From assembly GCF_000247695.1 (NCBI RefSeq), contig NW_004624784.1, forward strand, positions 12,166,813 through 12,230,812: DNA of 64,000 nt, given 5' to 3'. The notes beneath the pieces were generated by a model. It did no database searches, was not told the origin of the DNA, and worked only from the letters and a program-made list of their open reading frames with translations. The position numbers and the translations under genes were made by a program. This stretch comes from Heterocephalus glaber. Its lineage: Eukaryota; Chordata; Mammalia; Rodentia; Bathyergidae. This document shows positions 57,641 through 64,000 of this stretch, one piece after another. Position 1 is the first letter of the stretch, and each line of letters starts with the position of its first letter.

Positions 57641-58714
57641 CAAACATGTTTTGAAATTCAAAAGTATGGGAGCAGATATAAAGCACCTCAAAGCAAGAAA
57701 TGTAGGAAGAAACCTAAAACATGAAGTTGGAAAATAGGAGTGAAAATTTTTAAAGTTAGAAGAAAAAAAGAGTCTAGTCAGTCTGACATTCAGATAATGA
57801 TAGAAGGGGAGCGACTCATTATTTTCTTGGAATTGAAGGAAATGTGTTTCTAGATGGAAAGGGCACAAGAAGTACTTCAGTGCCTAGCCTGAAGATCAGA
57901 AATAGACCCGCCACAAAGCGCAGCATCAAGACTTGTGAGAACCTCAGGTCCAAAGACCTTCTAGAGAGAATAGAGGCAGCAGCAGTGGCATAAATGGTTG
58001 CAGGCAGAACAACTTCAGGCTTCTCAACAGCAACACCAGAGGCTCCAGTCAGCAGGAGCAGCGCTTTCCAGAATATGAGAGAAAATTTATTTTTAACCTA
58101 AAATGCCATGCTACGGTACCCGTTAAGAGTGAGAATAAAGACATTTTCAAAAATGCAAGACCTTGAATAATCTGCCTCCTCCCATCCTTGGTCAGGAAAA
58201 GTGCAGGACTGCTCCACCAGAGTAAGGAGTAACCATGACAGAGGGTTTGCTGGGATCCAGAGGCCCAGACAATCAGCAGATGAGATCTGGCTGCCTCTCA
58301 TGCAGCAAATCCCATCATGCAGTTTCATTCATTGGCACCTCTTGGGAGCGTCTGTAACACTGAGGAACTGAGCCACCCCAAGTCTGGGAGAAAAATCTAG
58401 GAAATAAGCATTGGTGTTGAAAGGCGTGGCAGGTCTGCCCCATGTGAAGAATCTCAATCAATGAATGGGTTGGTTTCACTAAGGTTTCTTCAATGCATTA
58501 AGCAATGATATTCCACATATTTGGCAAAATTTAGCTCGTTCATCTCCCAGGCTGGACTTGATTTTCCCCTCTTCTCTGTATTTCAGATTTAAGTGATTGG
58601 GTGAAAATTTAGGAGTAAATTATTATATAAGTTTTAAGATTAAAGTGCACATAGTTCTACAAGTTAGTATAAAAAGCATCAGAAATTGAGGGATCTCTTG
58701 CCTTTTTTTCTTCT
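57641..58714. other. Intergenic, unassigned
   Basis: No coding signal; possibly an old unrecognised repeat around 57870-58330. No function assigned. Confidence 0.4.
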
Positions 58715-58798
58715 ATTTTTTTGTTATACAAGGAATGAAACTCCAAGCTACACAAACTTAAGCAAGTGCTCTATGACTGAGCTACATTTCCTCCCAGT
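58715..58798 (-). repeat. Old ID-like SINE
   Basis: GTGCTCTATGACTGAGCTAC end with a diverged remainder. Confidence 0.5.
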
Positions 58799-59004
58799 CC
58801 TCTTGCCTTTTATTTTCAAAATTTTACAATGAAGTATTTTGAGTATACATTGAAGTACATGTGACAGTACAACTAACATTCATGTGCCTGCTACCAGGAC
58901 TTAACAAGTATTAGTGTTTGATATTTGTATCCTGGAATCATTTTTTAGAGAAATAAAATGTGGCTGGTAGAAGTCAAGTCCCTGTTTTGTCCCCAGTTCT
59001 AGTT

Positions 59005-59052
59005 CCTCCCCTCTCTCCCCTCTTACTCTCCTCTCCTCTCCTCTCCTCTGTG
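59005..59052 (+). repeat. (CTCTC)n low-complexity tract
   Basis: Repeating TCTCC units. Confidence 0.85.
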
Positions 59053-59751
59053 ACCTGCCTGAGGTTGGCGGGTCTCTTGGGCTTTTTTCTTTTGTATACA
59101 TTTATGTAGCCAAAATGATATATTATGATAGGTTGTGTTACACATTATAAAAATGTATATAAGTAATTGAAAAATATATCCTTCAGTGTGCATTTTTTTC
59201 ACTTACATCATGTTTTGAGAACATATCCATGAATATATATAAAGTTTGTCTGTTCTTATCAGTTGTGTCTTACTTTATGCTGTGAAGTAATTTATTTGTC
59301 TATCTATTGATGGACAACGTTTAAGCATTTTTGCTTGTACATTTGCTATTACAAGCAATACTTGGATTTCCTTTGAAGCTAGTATGTATTCAATTGTGGG
59401 AAATGTTTTATATTTCCTAGGGTATAGAGTTCTTTATATATCAAGTTATTAGCTGTTGTTCAAATCTCTTATTTTTCTGTGATTCTAAATGTTGAGAAAA
59501 TGATATGAAAATCTCCCACCACATTAACGAAGTTCTTTCCGTGACAACATAGCTTTTTGGTTTACATGTTTTGAGGCTGTGTTGTTAGATTCCAAATTGT
59601 TGTATCTTCCTGGTGAATTTTTTCTTTTGTCATTGAATAATGATCCACTTTATCCCTATTGATCCTTTTTACTCAAAGCTTATTTGTTTGGATGCCACAT
59701 TACACACCTGCTTTCTTCTTATTAATATTTGTCTGGTATGGCTTTTTTTCT

Positions 59752-59840
59752 TTTTTCTTTTTTTTTCTGGTACCAGGGATCGAACTCAGGACCTTGCACT
59801 TGCGAGGCAAGTCCAGTGCCATTGAGCTAAATCCCTGGCC
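59752..59840 (-). repeat. ID SINE
   Basis: TCTGGTACCAGGGATCGAAC ... TAAATCCCTGGCCC; TGGTATGGCTTTTTTT/TGGTATGTCTTTTTTT flanks. Confidence 0.9.
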
Positions 59841-59949
59841 CTGGTATGTCTTTTTTTAAGTCTCCCCCACTTCCTACTTTTCATCTTTTCACTGACATTA
59901 GAAATAGCAAAAACTGGAAGTTTTATAAAATCCAACTTGAAAACATTAA

Positions 59950-60150
59950 ACTCATAGAGCAGCTATTGTGTGTCAAACATTGCTGAGTGTTTTCTAATGG
60001 CTATATTAAACTATTATTTTTCACAGACCCTAGAGGTAAGTACAATCATTATCCCTGTTTTACAAATAAGGAAACTGAGACACAGAGAAGTTAAATAACT
60101 TATCCAAAGCCATAGAACTAATGAGAGGTAGAATTTTAACCCAGCAGTCT
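59950..60150 (-). repeat. MIR SINE
   Basis: TATTGTGTGTCAAACATTGC, TTTTACAAATAAGGAAACTG and a well-kept GAGACACAGAGAAGTTAAAT. Confidence 0.75.
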
Positions 60151-60221
60151 ATTTTTATTGGCTAATTTAATCTGTTTACATTTGCTGTGATTACTGATTT
60201 AACTGTCACAGTATCATTATT

Positions 60222-60306
60222 ATCTTTTTTTTTGGTACTGGGGCTCGAACTTGGGACCTTGCGCTTGCGAGGCAGGTGCCGGAACCACTGAGCTAAATCC
60301 CCGGCC
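60222..60306 (-). repeat. ID SINE, young subfamily
   Basis: TTGGTACTGGGGCTCGAAC ... TAAATCCCCGGCCCC. Confidence 0.85.
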
Positions 60307-60374
60307 CCTGCTTCTTAAATCTTCTTGCTGTCCTACTATTGTTTTTCTGTTCCTTTGAAGAAAATATTTATTTT

Positions 60375-60567
60375 TGAAGTGCTAGGGATTGAATTCAGGG
60401 GCTTGTGCATGCTAGGCAAGTGCTCTACCACTAAGCTACACCCCAGCCCTTTTTAAAATTTTGTTATTTTGAGACAAGATTTCACCAAATTGCCCAAGGT
60501 GGCCTTGAACTTGTAATCTTTCTACCTGGGCCTCCTGAGTAGGTGGGATTACAGGCATTCACCACCA
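60375..60567 (-). repeat. B1-dID composite SINE
   Basis: ID half GTGCTAGGGATTGAATTCAG ... CTACACCCCAGCCC, linker, then B1 half TTTTGAGACAAGATTTCACC and GGGATTACAGGCATTCACC. The best-kept composite here. Confidence 0.85.
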
Positions 60568-60649
60568 TGGAAAGCCTTGGGTTCTATTTCTATTATCACC
60601 AAAAAAAAAAAAGTCAAAGAAGTAAAAGGTAAGAGATCACTGATATAGG

Positions 60650-60724
60650 GGCCAGGGATGTAGCTCAGTGGCACCATGCCTACCTGGCAAGCGCAAAGTT
60701 CTCAGTTCGATCCCAGGTACTAAC
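60650..60724 (+). repeat. ID SINE
   Basis: GGGGCCAGGGATGTAGCTCAG-type head split by variants; GAGATCACTGATAT duplicated. Confidence 0.8.
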
Positions 60725-62300
60725 AAAAGAGAGAGAGGGAGAGAGAGATCACTGATATCAAATCTCTGGGAAGATAAAGTAAGGAAAGGGCTGGAGAACA
60801 TGCATGTTCTGCACTCCGAAGATTCCTGGTGAGCTTTGGGGGCACATGCAGTGCATGGTGGGTATGGACACCGGAGAGCAGGGAACTGGGGAAAAATGAA
60901 GGCAGGAGGGCTGTAAGTGAGCCTTTAATGGAGCTGGTGGGGGGGTGAGGAGAAATACATGGAAGGTGTACCAGGTCCTGGCCAAGGACCCACATGAGGC
61001 TAGAGACCTTGAATTTGTAGTGACATAAATGAGATCGTCACTTTCTCTAACAGGGCTCCACAGAGTGAGGCTGAAAATGCAGAGGCCAGAGGCATCCTGA
61101 GTGAGGGTCTGGCAGGTGAGCAAAGGGAGAGACCAGGAGACTTGTGCAAAAGCCCCCTGGTCAGGAAGGTGCAAGGCACAGGCCCAGTGCATGAGGAGAG
61201 AGGGAGAATGGGATGGGGAGCATGGGCCTGTGCCTGGGGAGGAAGGTGTCCCAGAGTGCAGTACCAGAGGTAGAGTTGTCTCAGGCCTCCAGTGTACATG
61301 TGTGCGCTGAAGGGAGACCACAAGAAGGCTGAGCTCTGGAGGGCTGGGACTATACTGTGTGCCAGACTCCTTATTGTATCCTAGAGAGAAGTAAGATAAA
61401 ACCTTGGGGAAAGATGAGTGCTCAGTGTGACTAGACTGTAGTAGTAAGAGGTGACCTGGGAAGGTGGCCTGGGAATCCCCCAAATCTCTCAGCCTTCCTG
61501 AATCTTGCTCAAGAGGGGTCAAAAAGACTGAAATACAATAATTTCTCTGCAACATGCTGGCATTTACCTTTATTATTGTTTTCCCCCTTTCACTTACAGA
61601 GAAACTTAAGGCTTGGAGAGTTTAGTATCTCACCCAAGATCTCTCTCTGGGCCAATTCTGGTTCTATCTGCCTTCACTGTCCACACTCAGGGCAAGAGAG
61701 GACCCTACTCCTAAGACCAGAACTACAACAAAAGCTTGTTTGCCTCTTACTAGGAGAAGCCAGGGACCCACCATGCTCAGGAGGAAGTGAAGTCCTATTC
61801 CCCGCACCCCACGGTGTTTATGGTTGGGAAGAGAGGAGGCTGTTGAAGTACAGGAAAGCCAGGTCCACATGTTAGCTGATCTGGGCACAGAAACAGCAGC
61901 TTAGGGCCAGCCAGGGAAGGAACAGCCAAGCCAGGTACAGCTGCCAAGTCACTCTGGGAGTGGAGGCTGCCTCTCCCTCCTTATCTCAGCCTGCTCCTCA
62001 ACATGACCCTCAGTGCCCCTGCCATGCTGGCCCCTGCATAAGCAGAACCAGTCTAGCTAAAGTCAGGACACAGTGTCCTCGGGTTCTCAGGCTTGTCACT
62101 GTGACCTGTGTGCCTCCCCAGACCATGGTTCACGGTTCTCGGGAAGCACCCACAGTTCGATGTTTGTGTTAGAGACACCTGCTGGTGGCGCAATGCTGGG
62201 TGGGACCAGTGGCATGGACCATAACACCACGAGATGTACCAAGCATGTTGAGTCAGCATGGCAGTGGTGTGCCAAACAAGATAAGGACTGTAATTGTTTA
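60725..62300. other. Intergenic GC-moderate block with a long minus-strand frame
   Basis: Contains a 265-codon minus-strand open frame (60758-61555) rich in Ser, Leu and Pro, with no domain I recognise. See findings. Confidence 0.4.
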
Positions 62301-62307
62301 TTTGTTT

Positions 62308-62392
62308 TTGTTTTTTGTTTTTGTTTTTTGGTACCAGGGATTGAACTCAGGACCTTGTGCTTGCAAGGCAGGTGCAGCACCACTGAGCTAAA
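62308..62392 (-). repeat. ID SINE
   Basis: TTTGGTACCAGGGATTGAAC ... CACCACTGAGCTAAAACC. Confidence 0.8.
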
Positions 62393-62774
62393 ACCATTTG
62401 TTTATTTGTTTGAGACTTATTTATATAGACCCCTCTTCATCACCAAAGATCAGAGGCTACTAGAAATGAAAATTAAAATAATGGTAAAAGGTAGAGGTGA
62501 GGGGAAGAGAGAGAACCTTAGAACCAGAGAAAATAAAAATAAGAGAAGAAAAGTATGACCAGATAGAGAACACAGTCACAAAAGCAATGAAAGATGACAA
62601 AGTTGCAAGAGTTGACCTTCATATTGCCTTTGAGTTTCCTGGAAACCCATGAAGAGGTAAATTTGGCTATGTAATTGTCATAATCAGAAAGAAGGAGGCA
62701 CACTAGACTCAAGGGGAAAATAGAGCTTCTCCAAACATCGAGTTGCAAAATAAACATCTCTGTGAAACTTTTTA

Positions 62775-62852
62775 TTTCTTTAAGAGATAAGGTCTTGCTA
62801 TGTTGCCCAGGCTGATCCCCAAACCACAGGCACATGCCAGTGTGCCTGGCTT
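62775..62852 (-). repeat. B1-type SINE fragment
   Basis: AGGTCTTGCTATGTTGCCC and CACATGCCAGTGTGCCTGGC. Confidence 0.55.
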
Positions 62853-62885
62853 TCTGTGGGTTCTTTGAGTTATATTATAGTTACT

Positions 62886-62966
62886 GGCTGGGAATGTAAT
62901 TCAGTGGTGGAGCATGTGCTTAGCATGTGCAAGGTCCTGGGTTCAATCCCCAGTGCCAAATAAAAA
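62886..62966 (+). repeat. ID-like SINE
   Basis: GGCTGGGAATGTAATTCAG ... GGGTTCAATCCCCAGTGCC. Confidence 0.7.
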
Positions 62967-63220
62967 GAGACTCTGGAGAAATGCAATTTTGCATAAAACC
63001 AAGGTAAGGCAGCCTAATGTATAAGCTTCTGTCTGATCCCCTGATAGACTCCATGGACAGAATTATGCATGCCCAGCCTTTTTGAGTACAGGGTCTCATC
63101 TATTAAGATATTAAAATATTAACTAAAATTAACAAATAGCTTTGGATTTTGTTCATATTAAAATAATACAATGTAGAAAAAATAAAAAGAATACACTGTT
63201 TTTGTTTTTTGAGTTTTCTT

Positions 63221-63232
63221 TTCTCTGTATCA

Positions 63233-63268
<36 letters not shown>
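63221..63268 (-). pseudogene. Truncated U6 snRNA retropseudogene
   Basis: Minus-strand bases 63268 to 63221 match the first 48 nt of U6 snRNA (starts GTGCTTGCTTCGGCAGCAC) with only a couple of changes, then run into an A-rich stretch. Duplicated flanks of the form AAGAATACACTGTT (about 63187-63200 and 63269-63282) mark an L1-mediated insertion. The U6 3' half is missing, so it is not functional. Confidence 0.85.
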
Positions 63269-63394
63269 AAGAATACACTGTTAAAAAGTATAAAATACAG
63301 ATGGTACATAGAAAAATAACCACCCATAATTCTGCCATCAGTACTCATATATTTGTCCACATTATCTAGGCCTATCTTTACATATTTTTTTTCC

Positions 63395-63590
63395 TTTCTG
63401 TACTGGAGGTTGAAACCAGGACACCTCCACTGAATATATCCTCAGACTTCTTTTCATACTTTATTTTTTTAAGACAGAGTCTTCCAAAGTCAGTAGGTTG
63501 CCTAGGCTGGGCTTGAACCTGGGATCCTACTGCTTCTGCCTCCTAAAATGCTGAGATTACAGGTACACACCACAATCCTGACAACATACA
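63395..63590 (-). repeat. B1-dID composite SINE
   Basis: Diverged ID half (TCTGTACTGGAGGTTGAAAC) and B1 half (TAAGACAGAGTCTTCC, TGAGATTACAGGTACAC). Confidence 0.65.
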
Positions 63591-64000
63591 TTTATACATT
63601 TTTTACAAATTTATGTTTATGGGATCACATGGTTCGGAAACCTGAGTTATCATTTAAAGGGTATGTCACACATGTATATTCATGTCAATAAATTTTCATT
63701 CACTTTATGACTTTTAATGAATGATAAAATGAATATATTGTGTTCTATGTAACAATTTTCTCTTCTTGTATGTGATACTTTTCTAATTTTTAAGTTATAA
63801 ATAACACTACAATGACCATCTTTATAGCTTGCTAACAACATGCATTCCATGCTACTCCTTTATGATGACTGTTTACTTGGAAGTACATTTTTCCAGACGG
63901 GAACATTCCTGTCCACTAACCCTCTGCCATAACACAGAGGCTTCCCAGGCACTTGAGACCCATGGCTCAGGCCCCAGGGGAATGGTGAACTTCGCAGCCT
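63591..64000. other. Intergenic, no gene recognised
   Basis: AT-rich DNA to the window end, possibly old L1-derived sequence. No exon is visible. Confidence 0.4.

Noticed and set aside
63221..63268. Functional U6 snRNA gene
   Set aside because: Only the first 48 nt are present, with no 3' half, no T-run terminator in place and no visible upstream promoter.

Overview
The window is nuclear DNA from a placental mammal: three multi-exon genes with GT/AG introns, two CpG-rich promoters, and dense SINE, L1, L2, MIR and LTR repeats. The host is most likely a non-murid rodent. The commonest SINE is a short tRNA-derived ID-type element (A box TAGCTCAGTGG, B box GAGTTCGATCC, A-tail), and composite 7SL/B1 plus ID (B1-dID) elements sit beside it. 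That combination is typical of squirrel-related, beaver-like or guinea-pig-related lineages. I cannot name the species.

The locus is the BUD13 - ZPR1 - APOA5 block, syntenic with human 11q23.3, with all three genes on the minus strand. Positions 1-11.5 kb are intergenic DNA 3' of BUD13, full of old repeats and one nested L1/LTR cluster. BUD13 (11.8-30.9 kb) has 10 coding exons. ZPR1 (36.2-45.1 kb) has 14. APOA5 (47.1-48.6 kb, plus a tiny 5' noncoding exon at 49.15 kb) has 3. In each gene I placed the exons by reading the translated frames and the splice sites. The reading frames close exactly: 640 aa for BUD13, 458 aa for ZPR1 and 367 aa for APOA5. Positions 49.3-64 kb are intergenic DNA upstream of APOA5, on the side where APOA4 lies in other mammals; no further gene was recognised.

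The genes share a neighbourhood rather than a pathway. BUD13 is a subunit of the spliceosomal RES complex. ZPR1 is a zinc-finger protein that binds eEF1A and SMN complexes. APOA5 is a secreted liver apolipoprotein that promotes lipoprotein-lipase-mediated triglyceride clearance. BUD13 and ZPR1 have housekeeping CpG/ETS-type promoters, whereas APOA5 has a TATA box with an upstream CACGTG E-box.

I found no wholly new biological system. The most interesting items are: a structurally complete ERV1-like solo LTR (596 bp, 4-bp target duplication) 0.6 kb upstream of BUD13 in the same orientation; two mariner remnants built as inverted pairs of the transposase 3' part; a 39-bp coding minisatellite in BUD13 with a 78-bp higher-order period; two truncated U6 snRNA 5' fragments with target-site duplications; and a 265-codon open frame at 60.8-61.6 kb that I cannot explain.
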